Made by a program: the position numbers and the translations under genes
Notes under the pieces: model-generated
What the model was told of the DNA's origin: nothing
What the model saw: the letters and a program-made list of their open reading frames with translations, nothing else
Database searches by the model: none
Assembly (NCBI RefSeq): GCF_030440575.1
Contig: NZ_CP047189.1
Location: forward strand, 1,488,001 to 1,552,000
Length of the DNA: 64,000 nucleotides
Origin: Corynebacterium ciconiae DSM 44920
Lineage (GTDB): Bacteria > Actinomycetota > Actinomycetes > Mycobacteriales > Mycobacteriaceae
Direction: 5' to 3'
Shown: one piece after another, positions 8,105-17,762 of the stretch
Numbering within the stretch: position 1 is the stretch's first letter
How the letters are laid out: every line of letters starts with the position of its first letter

Positions 8105-9331
8105 GTGCAGCTTGACGAGCCACGGGACGGCCTGCCCCCTGTTTATTCCACTCCCACCGAATTTCAGCACGCCGCCGCTGCCCTCGCCGCCGGCCATGGC
8201 CCCATTGCCGTAGATACCGAGCGGGCCCAAACTTATCGCTTCGACGATCGCATTTTCCTTCTGCAGCTACGCCGTGCCGGCTCCGGCAGCTTCCTCATTG
8301 CCCCCGAGCGCCACCGCCGCGAGCTGCCGCGCATTCTTGCTCCGGTGCTCAATCCTGAGACGTGGATCCTACACTCCGCCCACAATGATCTGCCCATGCT
8401 GCGCGCACTGGGCATCTATCCCAGCGGACTTATTGATACCGAGATAGCCTCACGGCTGCTCGGTGTGGACAAACCTAATCTGTCGAACTCCCTGCAGCAC
8501 TTCCTCGGAATTTCCTTGGCCAAGGGGCACGGCCGCGAAAATTGGTCGCGCTGGCCGCTGCCTAGCTCTTGGCTCAACTACGCAGCACTGGACGTGGAGC
8601 TACTGATCGAACTCGCAGAAGCGCAAGCAGCACTGCTGGAGCAGGAGAACAAGAGCAGCTGGATGGCCCAAGAGTGCGCTCACTTGCTCGCCCTGTGCGA
8701 TGTCGATGCACCCGAGCCCAGCTGGACGGGAGTCAAGGGTGTGGGCACGATCCGCAGCCGCAAACAGCTGGCCTTCATGCGAGAGCTGTGGGCCGGGCGG
8801 CGCACAGTGGCACGCAAACACGACCTGCCGCCGTTTAAAGTGCTGCCCAATCCCCTGCTGCTCGAGCTTGCGCGGCGTCAGCCCCGCAGTAAGAAAGAGC
8901 TCAAAGATGCCGTGCAGCCTCAGCGGCGACTCAAGGACGTGCCATCCCGGGTGCGAGCAGAGCTACTCGATGAGCTCAGCATGGCCTTAGGGAGGGCCCG
9001 CGCCATGCGTAAAGAGACGTGGCCGCAGCGCCCGGGCGAGAATCAGCGCTCTGGCGACTATGGGGTGAAAAGCAGCGACCCGCTCTACAAAGCGAGCCTG
9101 CAGGCGGTGCGAGAAGACCTAGAGGATCTAGGCGAATCGCTGCACCTTGACCGCGGGTTGCTTATCGACGCCCGCGCGATGAAAAAGATCGTGGCCCACA
9201 GCGTCAACGTCGGCCCGCTCGACGACGCCGAGCTTGATGCCGACTATCAGCGTTTCGATGTCCGCCCTTGGCAGCAGGAACTCACCCGCACGATCTTTCA
9301 CCGGCACCTGCAGGCTTCAAGCAACTACTAG
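8105..9331 (+). CDS. rnd: Ribonuclease D-like 3'-5' exonuclease with HRDC domain
   Basis: 408 residues. GTG at 8105 is preferred because AGGAAG sits six bases upstream; the frame runs back to a TTG at 8066. The N-terminal DEDDy exonuclease carries IAVDTERA (D and E of motif I), LHSAHNDLPML (motif II) and LNYAALDVELL (motif III Tyr and Asp), placing two metals for 3'-end trimming of structured RNA such as tRNA precursors. A HRDC domain follows at about 210-290 (LAFMRELWAGRRTVARKHDL). The tail (about 320-408) resembles the C-terminal domain of actinobacterial RNase D. Context matches mycobacterial Rv2681. Confidence 0.93.
   Translation: MQLDEPRDGLPPVYSTPTEFQHAAAALAAGHGPIAVDTERAQTYRFDDRIFLLQLRRAGSGSFLIAPERHRRELPRILAPVLNPETWILHSAHNDLPMLRALGIYPSGLIDTEIASRLLGVDKPNLSNSLQHFLGISLAKGHGRENWSRWPLPSSWLNYAALDVELLIELAEAQAALLEQENKSSWMAQECAHLLALCDVDAPEPSWTGVKGVGTIRSRKQLAFMRELWAGRRTVARKHDLPPFKVLPNPLLLELARRQPRSKKELKDAVQPQRRLKDVPSRVRAELLDELSMALGRARAMRKETWPQRPGENQRSGDYGVKSSDPLYKASLQAVREDLEDLGESLHLDRGLLIDARAMKKIVAHSVNVGPLDDAELDADYQRFDVRPWQQELTRTIFHRHLQASSNY
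9160..9171 (+). repeat. dispersed 11-mer GCTTATCGACG, copy 4
   Basis: Inside the RNase D gene, encoding Leu-Ile-Asp-Ala of LLIDARAM. Confidence 0.9.
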
Positions 9332-9380
9332 CCCCCGCGCCCCTAAGCTGCGCATGGGTGCTGCTGCGCTCTGCACCGTT

Positions 9381-9410
9381 GGGCCGAAGCGGGCAGTTCC
9401 CGCTTGGCCC
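9381..9410 (+). terminator. Hairpin after RNase D gene
   Basis: Stem GGGCCGAAGCGGG / CCCGCTTGGCCC with one bulged base and a 5-base loop, 50 bases after the rnd stop. Confidence 0.65.
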
Positions 9411-9426
9411 CTTGTGTCGAGATAGA

Positions 9427-9471
9427 AACACAGCCCACACCGGCTAGTTAGGGCCGCGTGTGGGCTGTGTT
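9427..9471. terminator. Bidirectional terminator between rnd and the FNT gene
   Basis: Perfect 14-bp stem (AACACAGCCCACAC / GTGTGGGCTGTGTT) with an inner CGGC/GCCG pairing, between convergent genes. Confidence 0.85.
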
Positions 9472-9489
9472 GGGAAAGACGCTGTGCGC

Positions 9490-10332
9490 TTAGTCGGCAG
9501 CGCCGGCGCGCCAGCCGCGCAGCACGCGCGGCATGGTGGTCAGCAGCAAGCCACCGAGCACGTTGAGCGGGATCACCCACCACACCCACGCGAGCCAATC
9601 GATGAAACCGATACCAGGGGCACCGGAGAAGATGGCACCGAAGATGATGATGGAGTCCAGCACCGAGTGGAACAGCGGCGGGCCTGCCAGCAGGAAGGCT
9701 CCGGCCACAGCCGCGGCGATGGTGGTGGCACCATCTTGGGAGCCGACCTGCATGCGCGTCATCAGAGTGATGGCGCCGCCGGCAAGAAACGCCAAGGCAA
9801 CACCTTGAATGCTCAACCCGATTTCGAGGAATCCATGCGCACTTTCGGCCATGGTTCCGTGCAGTTCCGGCATGGCCAGCTGCACCAACCAGATGGAGAA
9901 GGCTCCGCCCATGAAATTGGTGACGAGGGTGATCGACCACATGCGCAGGACTTCCCACCATGTTCCCTCTCCGGCGGCCACCGCGACCACGGGATAATAA
10001 AAACCTTCAGTGAACAAGTCCGAGTGGGCTAGAAGCAGGGCGACGAAGCCAATTGAAAAGGCCAAAGCCGCCAGCAGGTGGCTGTCCGTCTCGTGCAAGG
10101 TAAGCAGATAGGCCAAGACACCAAAGGTGATTTCAATGCCGCCGAGCAGGCCGGTGGCTGTCATCACCCGCCACGAACGGTGGAGGCGCTCCGCGCCTTT
10201 GCTGGCGGTATCGACGTAGGCGTCGATGATCTCTTCTTCGAGGCTCTCACGCCCCCGCTCGTGCTCCGCTTGGTTATGCTCTTTGAGCTGCTGTTTTTTT
10301 AATTCCGAGTTTTCTTTCTCAGCCACGAGCAC
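9490..10332 (-). CDS. Formate/nitrite transporter (FNT) family channel
   Basis: About 280 residues from a GTG at 10332 (another GTG at 10326). A charged, Glu/Lys-rich N-terminal tail of about 40 residues (KENSELKKQQLKEHNQAEHE) precedes six membrane segments. FNT marks: THE-like LLAHSDLFTEGFYYPV, NFMGGAFSIWLV (the N of the first pore loop) and GGAITLMTRMQVGS in the second half. The family forms pentameric channels for small monovalent anions (formate, nitrite, hydrosulfide, acetate). The substrate is not deducible. It lies 75 bases downstream of dxs on the same strand and may be partly co-transcribed. Confidence 0.9.
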   Translation of the reverse strand: MLVAEKENSELKKQQLKEHNQAEHERGRESLEEEIIDAYVDTASKGAERLHRSWRVMTATGLLGGIEITFGVLAYLLTLHETDSHLLAALAFSIGFVALLLAHSDLFTEGFYYPVVAVAAGEGTWWEVLRMWSITLVTNFMGGAFSIWLVQLAMPELHGTMAESAHGFLEIGLSIQGVALAFLAGGAITLMTRMQVGSQDGATTIAAAVAGAFLLAGPPLFHSVLDSIIIFGAIFSGAPGIGFIDWLAWVWWVIPLNVLGGLLLTTMPRVLRGWRAGAAD

Positions 10333-10407
10333 ACAGTATAGGTGCCCTGAGGGCAAAGTCCTAAGCGGTGACACGCACAGCTGCCACGCGCGGTGGGATC
10401 TGTGTGG

Positions 10408-12354
10408 CTAGTTTTGCTCAGCCTCGGACTCTGCAGCGGCGGTGGCATCCTCTGTGGGACTAGCGCCGATACCGTCCAGCCACTCCCTCGTGGAGTTGGC
10501 AATTCCGGCAGCGTCGAGTCCAATCTCCTCCATGATCTCCGCCCGCGAGGCGTGAACCAGGAAGCGCTGCGGTACGGCGGCGTGGCGGGTGGGCACATCC
10601 ACCTCGGCGGCGTTGAGAGTCTGGGCGATGGCCGAGCCCACTCCCCCGTGCACCACTCCATCCTCGATGGTGACCACTAGGTCGTGATTGGCGGCCACAT
10701 CCACCAAGGAGGACGGCACCGGAATGACCCAGCGCGGATCCACCACCATGGTCGATACTCCTTCGGCCTCAAGGGCGCGTGCTGCATCCATAGCGGCGTG
10801 GGCCATGGGGCCGACAGCGATAAACAGCACTCGAGGCGAGGATGCATCGTCCTCGTCTGGGTAGCGCAGCACATCAACGCCATCGCTGAGGACTCCGACG
10901 GCCTCAAGCTCCGGCGGGCGTGCTCCCTTGGGGAAACGCACCACAGTGGGGCCGTCTTCTACCTCGAGTGCCTCCCGGAATTGTTCCCTGAGCTGTTGGG
11001 CATCGCGTGGGGCAGCTAGCTTCAACCCGGGTACGATGCCGGTGACGGCCATGTCCCACACGCCGTTGTGGCTGGGCCCATCGGAGCCAGTAACCCCTGC
11101 CCTATCGAGCACGAAGGTAGCGGGTTGTTTCAATAGCGCCACATCCATTAGCAGCTGGTCGAAGGCGCGATTGAGGAAGGTGGAATAGATAGCCACCACG
11201 GGATGTAGCCCGCCGAGGGCCAAGCCTGCGGCCGAGGTGGTGGCGTGCTGCTCGGCAATGCCCACATCAAAGAAACGATCGGGGAACATCTCGCCGAATT
11301 CGGCGAGCCCAGTAGGCCCGGCCATCGCGGCGGTGATCGCCACGATATCGGTGCGCTCTTGACCGGCCTTAATCAGCTCTTCGCTGAAGATCTTGGTCCA
11401 CCCAGGCGCGGATTTGGCCAATGGCTCGCCCGTGATCGGATCGATCACCCCAGTGGAGTGCATAAGATCGGCCATGTTTGCTTCCGCCGGGGCGTAGCCA
11501 CGGCCCTTTTCGGTGACCATGTGCACGAGCACCGGCTTGTCGTACTCCTTGGCGTACTTCAGCGCGGAGTTCACCTGCTCTTGGTCGTGACCGTCCACGG
11601 GACCGACATATTTAATGCCCATCTCAGGAAAGAGCACCGTAGGAAGGACTGCATCTTTCAGGCCTTCCTTGACTGCGTGCATAGTTTTAAAGGCACGCCG
11701 CCCCACCCAGCCCATGTTGTTCAGGGTGGACTTGCCCTGCTCCATGACCCGATCGTAGAAGGGCTGCATGCGCAGCTCGGCGAGGTTATTGGCGAAACCA
11801 CCGATGGTGGGTGAATAGCTACGGCCGTTATCGTTGACCACGATCACCAAGTTGCGATCATTATCCACCGCCACATTATTCAGCGCCTCCCAGCACATGC
11901 CGCCTGTGAGGGCGCCATCGCCAACAACGGCAACCACGCAGCGATCGGTCTGGCCTTGGAGGGTAAATGCCTTGGACAGGCCATCAGCCACAGAGATCGA
12001 GGCTGAGGCGTGCGAGGACTCGGTCCAATCGTGCTCGGACTCACCGCGGTCGGTGTAGCCGGACAAACCGCCCTTTTGTCTTAGGGTGTCAAACTCCTCA
12101 CGGCGCCCGGTGAACATTTTGTGCACATAGGACTGGTGCGAGGTGTCGAAGATGATCGGATCGTGCGGCGAATCGAACACATAGTGCAGGCCGATAGTGA
12201 GCTCCACCACGCCGAGGTTTGGGCCGAGGTGGCCACCGGTTTGGGAGACGTGCTGGACCAGGAACTCCCGAACTTCCCGCGCGAGCGCTTTTTGGCCGGC
12301 GATGGTTAACGCCTTGACGTCATCCGGAGTCGAGATGTGCTCCAAGAACCCCAT
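10408..12354 (-). CDS. dxs: 1-deoxy-D-xylulose-5-phosphate synthase
   Basis: 648 residues from ATG at 12354, chosen because AAGGAAG lies 8 bases upstream; the frame extends 22 codons further without family similarity. Thiamine-diphosphate enzyme condensing pyruvate and glyceraldehyde-3-phosphate in the first step of the MEP isoprenoid pathway. Visible: substrate His in [12 protein letters not shown], thiamine motif [16 protein letters not shown] ending in [13 protein letters not shown], and the transketolase pyrimidine domain with [15 protein letters not shown] carrying the catalytic Glu. [15 protein letters not shown] is also conserved. Cytoplasmic. Supplies isoprenoids for decaprenyl phosphate and menaquinone, a link with aftC. 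Confidence 0.97.
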   Translation of the reverse strand: MGFLEHISTPDDVKALTIAGQKALAREVREFLVQHVSQTGGHLGPNLGVVELTIGLHYVFDSPHDPIIFDTSHQSYVHKMFTGRREEFDTLRQKGGLSGYTDRGESEHDWTESSHASASISVADGLSKAFTLQGQTDRCVVAVVGDGALTGGMCWEALNNVAVDNDRNLVIVVNDNGRSYSPTIGGFANNLAELRMQPFYDRVMEQGKSTLNNMGWVGRRAFKTMHAVKEGLKDAVLPTVLFPEMGIKYVGPVDGHDQEQVNSALKYAKEYDKPVLVHMVTEKGRGYAPAEANMADLMHSTGVIDPITGEPLAKSAPGWTKIFSEELIKAGQERTDIVAITAAMAGPTGLAEFGEMFPDRFFDVGIAEQHATTSAAGLALGGLHPVVAIYSTFLNRAFDQLLMDVALLKQPATFVLDRAGVTGSDGPSHNGVWDMAVTGIVPGLKLAAPRDAQQLREQFREALEVEDGPTVVRFPKGARPPELEAVGVLSDGVDVLRYPDEDDASSPRVLFIAVGPMAHAAMDAARALEAEGVSTMVVDPRWVIPVPSSLVDVAANHDLVVTIEDGVVHGGVGSAIAQTLNAAEVDVPTRHAAVPQRFLVHASRAEIMEEIGLDAAGIANSTREWLDGIGASPTEDATAAAESEAEQN

Positions 12355-12445
12355 GGGATCGGTCTTCCTTTCAAAAGATCTCGGCGCCGTTATCGGCCGT
12401 GGCGCAGCGGAGATGCCCACTGCGTGATTCCATATCCGTGTGGCT

Positions 12446-12476
12446 CACACTGTGCGCTGGGCGGGCGCACAGTGTG
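12446..12476 (-). terminator. Hairpin between trmA-like gene and dxs
   Basis: Perfect 12-bp stem CACACTGTGCGC / GCGCACAGTGTG with a 7-base loop, about 160 bases downstream of the methyltransferase stop and about 90 upstream of the dxs start. Probable end of the DUF3710-methyltransferase transcript. Confidence 0.65.
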
Positions 12477-12633
12477 CACACCTAGGCGGCTTTAAGCCAC
12501 GAACTGTGGCGCGGGTCTATCAGGCCGCAGTCTCATTCCTATCTAGTGTACTAGGCGGCCTCGCCGCTGTGAGCGAACGGTAGCCGCTCAGACTCAGCCA
12601 CCCTAAAGCTGCGGCGATGCAACCCCATGCCCA

Positions 12634-13821
12634 CTACCGTGCCCGCAGCAGCGCGATGCTCTCGCAGTGGTGCGAGCCGGGGAAGGCGTCCACCACAGTC
12701 AGCTGCGCTAGGCAGTAGCCGTGCTCTACCCAGCGCGCAAGATCGCGGGCGAAAGTAGCGGGATCACAGCCGATGTGCACCACGGCCCGAGGGCGGCGCG
12801 CCGCCGTCCCAGCAATCACGGCCGCATCGGCACCCACACGCGGCGGATCGAGCACCACCACATCAGGATCCGGCAGCAGCCCCTCGGTAAAGATGGCTTC
12901 AGCGCAATCCATGCGATGAAAGTGCACACCGGATTCGCCGGCGAAGGCGCGCCGGCCACACTCGGCGCCATGCTCGGCGAGTTCCACCGAATGCACCTCG
13001 CGCCCGCGATCGCCGCGCACAGGATCCACAAACAGTCCCACGCCGCCATAGAGGTCCCAGCCAACATCGCCATCGATGTCGGCTAGAGCCTCGGCGATGA
13101 TGCGCTGATAGGCCTCGGGGGCCCGCTGGTGGGCCTGCCAAAAAGCATCTGCTGGAAGCTCGAAGCTGCGTCCGCCGACCTGCTCGCGGGCACGCCCGCT
13201 ACCCAGCAGCACCTGGCCGCCGGCCATGGCGTGCACGCACCCCTCGGTGTCGAGGCAGACGCTGACTTCCTTGGCACGTGGTGGGCTTAGCGTAGAGACG
13301 GCGTCGATAAGCGGCTGTGCCCACGCCGAGCACAGCGGCTCGTGGACGACCTTGTGGGAGCCGCGCCGGCGCATTCCGATCCGCCCGCGGCGATCGACTC
13401 CTACCCGAGCGCGGGTGCGCCAGCCGGTGTCCATGCCTAGATCGATTGTGGTGAGATGCTCCGGCGCATCGAGCTTGCCCAGCCGACGCAGCTGCTCCAC
13501 GACGATGCCGGTTTTGGTCTCTGCCTCAATGGCGGGATCCAGATGGGCGAAGTCGCAACAGCCGCTGCCATGTGCCACCGCCGGGCAGCGGGGCTCAACG
13601 CGGTGCGGGCCCGGAGTGATAACCCGCACGAGGCGGGCGCGCATAAAGCGCTTCTTCACCTGAACGAGCTCTACCTCGAGCTCATCGCCGATCACGCCAT
13701 CACGAACAAACACGATGCGCTGATCCTCATCAGCGTCGCTGAGCTGGGCGATGGCCTCACCGCCGTGGGCCATGCGCAGTACCTGCACACGCACCCGTGC
13801 ACCTTTTTTCACATCAAGCAC
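12634..13821 (-). CDS. TrmA/RumA-family class I RNA (uracil-C5) methyltransferase
   Basis: 395 residues, GTG start nine bases after the DUF3710 stop. An N-terminal TRAM RNA-binding domain (about 1-60: GARVRVQVLRMAHGGEAIAQL, VFVRDGVIGDELEVELVQVKK) is followed by the SAM-binding domain: GWDLYGGVGLFVDPV at about 255-270, VVVLDPPRVGADA and the catalytic-cysteine motif HIGCDPATFARDL near 350-362, ending HCESIALL. The family methylates C5 of uridine in tRNA or 23S rRNA. The cysteines CPAVAHGSGCCDF near residue 80 resemble the Fe-S cluster site of RumA. The exact target cannot be told. Confidence 0.9.
   Translation of the reverse strand: MLDVKKGARVRVQVLRMAHGGEAIAQLSDADEDQRIVFVRDGVIGDELEVELVQVKKRFMRARLVRVITPGPHRVEPRCPAVAHGSGCCDFAHLDPAIEAETKTGIVVEQLRRLGKLDAPEHLTTIDLGMDTGWRTRARVGVDRRGRIGMRRRGSHKVVHEPLCSAWAQPLIDAVSTLSPPRAKEVSVCLDTEGCVHAMAGGQVLLGSGRAREQVGGRSFELPADAFWQAHQRAPEAYQRIIAEALADIDGDVGWDLYGGVGLFVDPVRGDRGREVHSVELAEHGAECGRRAFAGESGVHFHRMDCAEAIFTEGLLPDPDVVVLDPPRVGADAAVIAGTAARRPRAVVHIGCDPATFARDLARWVEHGYCLAQLTVVDAFPGSHHCESIALLRAR
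13301..13312 (-). repeat. dispersed 11-mer GCTTATCGACG, copy 5
   Basis: Inside the TrmA-like gene, co-oriented with it, encoding Leu-Ile-Asp-Ala of QPLIDAVS. Confidence 0.9.
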
Positions 13822-13830
13822 AATGAGAGC

Positions 13831-14754
13831 CTAGTTATCCTTGTTCAGCTCTTGGACCTGCTGCACGCCACTGCCGGGCTCGGACTCCTCTGGGGTGGGC
13901 ACCTGCGGCTCACCCGTGGGGGTCTGGGGCGGCTGGGGGCTGTGTGCCGTGTTCGGCTGGGCCGCATCCTGTTGGGCGGCGGCATTGTTCTGCTGCGCCA
14001 TGTTGTACTGCGCGAGCGCTTGGGCGGCCTGGCGCTGTTGGTTCTGCTGCTGTGCCTCCTGGGCGGCGTTCTTGCGCTGCGCCATGGCCTCTTGCACTTG
14101 GGAGACAAGCTGCTCGGGCAGCACTACCGGCAAAGAGTTACCAGCCATCATCGGCTGATCACCTCGGTAGACAAAGGTACGAGCGAGTACGTCGCGGGCC
14201 AGATCGCGCAGCTGATCGGCGCGCTCCTTCGGCCCCACCAGGGTGGTGCGCAACATCCAGCGCGGGCCATCGCAGCCAATCATGCGAATCTGCGCCTGCT
14301 CGGTCACGCCGACGAGCTCAGTACCCCACGGGCCCTGTTCGCTGTGCACGGTCAAACCATCGTTTTCCATCCCGGCGCGAATCTCGTCGATCACCGTGGG
14401 CCACTGCGGCTGGGAGGCCGCGGCGGCGAAGGCGACGGGGGTGATACGGCCGTGTTCAGTCACGATGTGGAGCATGCGCGGCCCCTTCTCCCCCATCTCG
14501 ACCTGCACCTGGCTGGGCTTGGGCAGGGCGATCTTCATGGAGCCTAGGTCGAGGGTGCCCAGAGAAAAGTCAGAGAAGTCGAATTCCTCGATATCCACAC
14601 TCTGGCCGTCGAAGGGGCCATAGTCGGCTTCGGCGGCTGCGCCGGTATCGGCGGCGGATTCACCGCGGAAAGCGTCGGACTGGTCGGGGCCGTGGGCCAC
14701 CGCGTCCTCAGCCGCTGCGTCATTCTCTGCGTTCTTCTTGCCAAACGGCCACAT
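13831..14754 (-). CDS. DUF3710 domain protein
   Basis: 307 residues, ATG start. An acidic Ala-rich N-terminus (1-60) precedes the conserved DUF3710 core (LDLGSMKIALPKPSQVQVEM to LPVVLPEQL, about 67-235), followed by a Gln/Asn/Ala-rich tail (AAQEAQQQNQQRQAAQALAQ) that is probably disordered or coiled-coil. Function is unknown. In Corynebacterium and Mycobacterium (Rv2696c) it sits beside dut and the DUF3093/DUF4193 genes, as here, and it is probably co-transcribed with the methyltransferase only 9 bases downstream. Confidence 0.9.
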   Translation of the reverse strand: MWPFGKKNAENDAAAEDAVAHGPDQSDAFRGESAADTGAAAEADYGPFDGQSVDIEEFDFSDFSLGTLDLGSMKIALPKPSQVQVEMGEKGPRMLHIVTEHGRITPVAFAAAASQPQWPTVIDEIRAGMENDGLTVHSEQGPWGTELVGVTEQAQIRMIGCDGPRWMLRTTLVGPKERADQLRDLARDVLARTFVYRGDQPMMAGNSLPVVLPEQLVSQVQEAMAQRKNAAQEAQQQNQQRQAAQALAQYNMAQQNNAAAQQDAAQPNTAHSPQPPQTPTGEPQVPTPEESEPGSGVQQVQELNKDN

Positions 14755-14823
14755 GGGGCGTCACTACCTAACGTGAATTCGATTGATGTTGCTGTCGTGT
14801 ACTACTTTTGCCGAGCCTACTAT

Positions 14824-15255
14824 TTAATTCAGCCCTGTCGAACCATAGCCGCCCTCTCCGCGGACGGTCTCGTCGAGTTCTTCGACTTCTTCGAATTCCA
14901 CGAGTTCTACTTTTTGGATCACCAGCTGGGCGATGCGCATTCCGCGGGTCACATCGAAGCTTTCTCGCGGATCGTGATTAATCAGACACACTTTGATTTC
15001 ACCGCGGTAGTCGGCGTCGATAGTGCCTGGGGTGTTGACCACGGAGATGCCGTGCTTGGCGCCAAGCCCGGAGCGCGGGTGGATCAGGCCCACATAGCCC
15101 AGGGGTAGGGCCAGAGCGATGCCCGTGGCGATCAGGGCGCGCTCGCCCGGCTCTAGCGTGAGCGAGTCTGCGGCGTAGAGATCTACGCCGGCATCGCCGC
15201 GGTGAGCGCGGACGGGCAGGGGCAAGTCGGGGTCGAGTCGCTTGATCTTAAACAC
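14824..15255 (-). CDS. dut: dUTP diphosphatase
   Basis: 143 residues, GTG start. Hydrolyses dUTP to dUMP and pyrophosphate, keeping uracil out of DNA and feeding thymidylate synthesis. The trimeric dUTPase motifs are all present: [10 protein letters not shown] (I), [11 protein letters not shown] (II), [13 protein letters not shown] (III, with the catalytic Asp), RGMRIAQLV (IV) and the C-terminal [10 protein letters not shown] lid (V). It is 69 bases upstream of the DUF3710 gene on the same strand. Confidence 0.97.
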   Translation of the reverse strand: MFKIKRLDPDLPLPVRAHRGDAGVDLYAADSLTLEPGERALIATGIALALPLGYVGLIHPRSGLGAKHGISVVNTPGTIDADYRGEIKVCLINHDPRESFDVTRGMRIAQLVIQKVELVEFEEVEELDETVRGEGGYGSTGLN

Positions 15256-15486
15256 ATCAGACAGCCTAGTCCTTAGATTCTTCCGCCCCAGCGGCGCCCG
15301 CCACCCCGTGCCTGAGTAACCCCCGACGACCGAGGGGGCGCGCCGAGGGGGACGCGCTGCGGACCATGGTGAAACCTTGGGTGGGAGCCACTGCGAAGGA
15401 ACTGTGGGCGGGCGTGCGGCACGGCCGATCTCCTACGGGCGCTGTGGCAGTCACAGGAAACACTGAGTGCAGGCTGAGAGGAGTTT

Positions 15487-16065
15487 ATGAGTGGTGAGGC
15501 GAAGTTGGATGTCGCGATTGCTGCACTACACTCTAGGGATGTGACTACGTCTACGGAGAAGCGCACCGCGATCCTCTACCGCGAACGGCAGTGGGTTCCG
15601 TGGTATTGGTGGGCCCTTGCGCTCGCGATGGTGACAGTGTTCTGCCTGCAGTTGATGTTCAACCGTAATGTGTGGTGGTTCATTATCCCCGAGATCATTC
15701 TGGGCGCTGCAGTGATCTGGTACCTGTGGTGGATGTCCTCGACCACCGTGGTGGTGGAGGAAGATGCCGATGGGGTGCGGTGGCTCAGCACCGATGGCGC
15801 CTCGCTGCCGCACACCGTGGTTGATCGCTCGTTGGCGGTGCCGGCCTCGGCGAAGCAAAACGCGATGGGCCGCCAGCTCGACCCCGCCGCCTATTTGGTT
15901 TCTCATGGCTGGGTGCCGCAGATGGTGATGTTGGTGCTGGACGATCCCGATGATCCCACGCCGTATTGGCTCATTGGCGCGAAGGATCCCGCCGCGGTTC
16001 TCAGCGCGTTTGTACCCGATCAGGCGGATACCGCCACCGCCGCATTGCGCCGCAGCCAAAGCTAG
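15487..16065 (+). CDS. DUF3093 membrane protein
   Basis: 192 residues from ATG 15487 (GAGAGGAG directly upstream, short spacing); GTG 15541 is an alternative giving 174 residues and starting nearer the conserved part. RTAILYRERQWVPWYWW leads into two adjacent membrane helices (about 37-56 and 61-79), followed by a soluble domain with YWLIGAKDPAAVLSAF near the C-terminus. This is the actinobacterial DUF3093 family (Rv2698), always divergent from dut in this neighbourhood. Function unknown. Confidence 0.88.
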   Translation: MSGEAKLDVAIAALHSRDVTTSTEKRTAILYRERQWVPWYWWALALAMVTVFCLQLMFNRNVWWFIIPEIILGAAVIWYLWWMSSTTVVVEEDADGVRWLSTDGASLPHTVVDRSLAVPASAKQNAMGRQLDPAAYLVSHGWVPQMVMLVLDDPDDPTPYWLIGAKDPAAVLSAFVPDQADTATAALRRSQS

Positions 16066-16090
16066 CGTCAATCCCAGCAGATACATTCAC

Positions 16091-16132
16091 ACCAGCGCCG
16101 ACGATGACTAGTGGATCATCGTCGGCGCTGGT
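16091..16132. terminator. Bidirectional terminator between DUF3093 and DUF4193 genes
   Basis: Perfect 17-bp stem (ACCAGCGCCGACGATGA / TCATCGTCGGCGCTGGT) with an 8-base loop; among the strongest hairpins in the window. Confidence 0.88.
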
Positions 16133-16149
16133 TCTATGCGGGGCTTGAT

Positions 16150-16161
16150 GCTTATCGACGC
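16150..16161 (+). repeat. dispersed 11-mer GCTTATCGACG, copy 6
   Basis: Intergenic, 18 bases past the 16091 terminator; followed by C. Confidence 0.9.
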
Positions 16162-16244
16162 TTCCCCGCCGGCGTCTTTATCGTGTTCCTGTCCACGTCA
16201 GCGTGTTGCTGTCATCAGCTGAGCGGGACCACGGGTGATCGCTG

Positions 16245-16541
16245 TTAGGCGCAGTCGAGGCAGATCTCGGAGCCATCGGGCTCGACATGGGACATGCGGT
16301 TGCGCTTTTGGACGAGGAAGCAGCTCGCGCAGGTGAATTCGTTGGCCTGGCGGGGTTTGACGTCCACGTTGAGTTCCTCGCCGGATAAGTCCAGCGCCGG
16401 CAGCTCGAAGGGCTCAACGATTTCGCCGTCATCATCAATATTCGAAGAACCGGTATCAGCGGCGGCCTTCAGGCTTTCCAACGAATCAGCGTCGAGTTCG
16501 TCTTCGACTCGGCCGCGTGGTGCGTCGTAATCAGTAGCCAT
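16245..16541 (-). CDS. DUF4193 zinc-ribbon-like protein
   Basis: 98 residues, ATG with AAGGAAG upstream. The first 60 residues are acidic (VEDELDADSLESLKAAAD and SNIDDDGEIVEPFELPALDL). The C-terminus has two CxxC pairs, EFTCASCFLV and ICLDCA, spaced like a zinc ribbon, with the basic stretch QKRNRMSH between them. DUF4193 (Rv2699c) is restricted to actinobacteria and always sits near sigA and suhB. The acidic-plus-zinc-ribbon architecture suggests a protein or nucleic-acid partner, possibly RNA polymerase, but that is inference. Confidence 0.9.
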   Translation of the reverse strand: MATDYDAPRGRVEDELDADSLESLKAAADTGSSNIDDDGEIVEPFELPALDLSGEELNVDVKPRQANEFTCASCFLVQKRNRMSHVEPDGSEICLDCA

Positions 16542-16750
16542 AGGGGAATAACTTCCTTAAGGGTGTCTCGGGCTAGACGGTTAGGTCAGGATCTAGGCGA
16601 GTTCCATGCACGATTTTCGAGGGGTGAACAGGTGGTGAACTCGCTATCGACGCGCATACTAAAACACATCCGTAGCTTTGTCACCTTCCCACTCGGGCAT
16701 AATCGGCGCACCCCACCCCCGCTGGGTCATGAGGCTACTGATCGTCCAGC

Positions 16751-17608
16751 TCACAGCCCGCTACCCGAGCCTTCAATCACCCCCGCAAGCTGGGTCGCGA
16801 TGCCCGGTTGCGCCGCGAGAACGAGCGCATTATCCCCGCTGGAGGTAGACAGCGGCGGACACTGCACCCTCGCGCCAGCCTCGCGGGCAATCAGCATGCC
16901 GGCGGCGAAATCCCAGGCGTTTAATCCTCGTTCGTAATAGGCGTCTACCGTTCCATCGGCCACGGCGACCAGATCCAGCGCTGCCGAGCCCATGCGACGA
17001 ATATCCCGCACCTGTGGCAGCAGGGTACATAGCAGCTCGGCCTGTTCGGCGCGGCGCTGCGCCGCATAGGAAAAGCCGGTGGCCACCAGCGCGGTTGCCA
17101 GATGCTCGGCATCACCGCAGTGCAGAGGGCGAAGGTTCGGCGAGGAGGCGTGATCACGCATATGCGCCCCTTGCCCCACCCCAGCGCTAGCTAGGGCGCC
17201 TGTGGCCACATTGAGCACCGCGCCCGCCACCACGGCACCATCGATAGCTGCGGCGATCGACACCGCATACTGCGGCAGGTTGTAGAGGAAGTTCACTGTG
17301 CCGTCGATGGGATCGACAATCCACACCACCCCAGTCGCGCTGCGTTTGTGGGCCCCCTCCTCCCCGATCAACCCATCACCGGGGCGCAACTGCTCGAGCC
17401 GGGTGGTGATGAACTCCTCGCTGGCTTCGTCTACCACCGTGACAGGATCCACTGCGGAGGATTTGGTGCGCGTCACCGCCCGTAGATCGCCTCCTAGCTC
17501 GGCGCGGGTACGCAGAATCACCTCCCGGGCCTCTTCTGCCACAGTGATGGCTGTGCGGCGGAGCTCAGAAACGAGATCAGGACCTGGGGTGTGCTGTGTG
17601 CCAGTCAT
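16751..17608 (-). CDS. suhB: Inositol monophosphatase family protein (SuhB-like)
   Basis: 285 residues from ATG 17608; 14 upstream in-frame codons have no family similarity. Metal-dependent phosphatase with GLIGEEG (Glu metal ligand), [17 protein letters not shown] (DPIDGT metal site) and [15 protein letters not shown] (third metal ligand). In actinobacteria SuhB (Rv2701c) hydrolyses inositol-1-phosphate for phosphatidylinositol and mycothiol synthesis, although other phosphates are possible. Divergent from ppgK, with about 150 bases between starts. Confidence 0.92.
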   Translation of the reverse strand: MTGTQHTPGPDLVSELRRTAITVAEEAREVILRTRAELGGDLRAVTRTKSSAVDPVTVVDEASEEFITTRLEQLRPGDGLIGEEGAHKRSATGVVWIVDPIDGTVNFLYNLPQYAVSIAAAIDGAVVAGAVLNVATGALASAGVGQGAHMRDHASSPNLRPLHCGDAEHLATALVATGFSYAAQRRAEQAELLCTLLPQVRDIRRMGSAALDLVAVADGTVDAYYERGLNAWDFAAGMLIAREAGARVQCPPLSTSSGDNALVLAAQPGIATQLAGVIEGSGSGL

Positions 17609-17762
17609 AGCTCCTATTGTGCACTGCCGGCGCCAGCCATGGTGGCCCACAGCAGCCCTCGCAGAGCCCAGCGATCAACACTTCCGAATCGCGGGCAGAG
17701 CAGTGGGGATAGACGGGGTCAGTGGCGCTGCGCCGCACAGGGTGTTTTGTAGAATGGTGCCT

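Noticed and set aside
13456..14547. 363-codon plus-strand frame opposite DUF3710 and the RNA methyltransferase
   Set aside because: Spans the junction of two convincing minus-strand genes; Leu/His-rich shadow.
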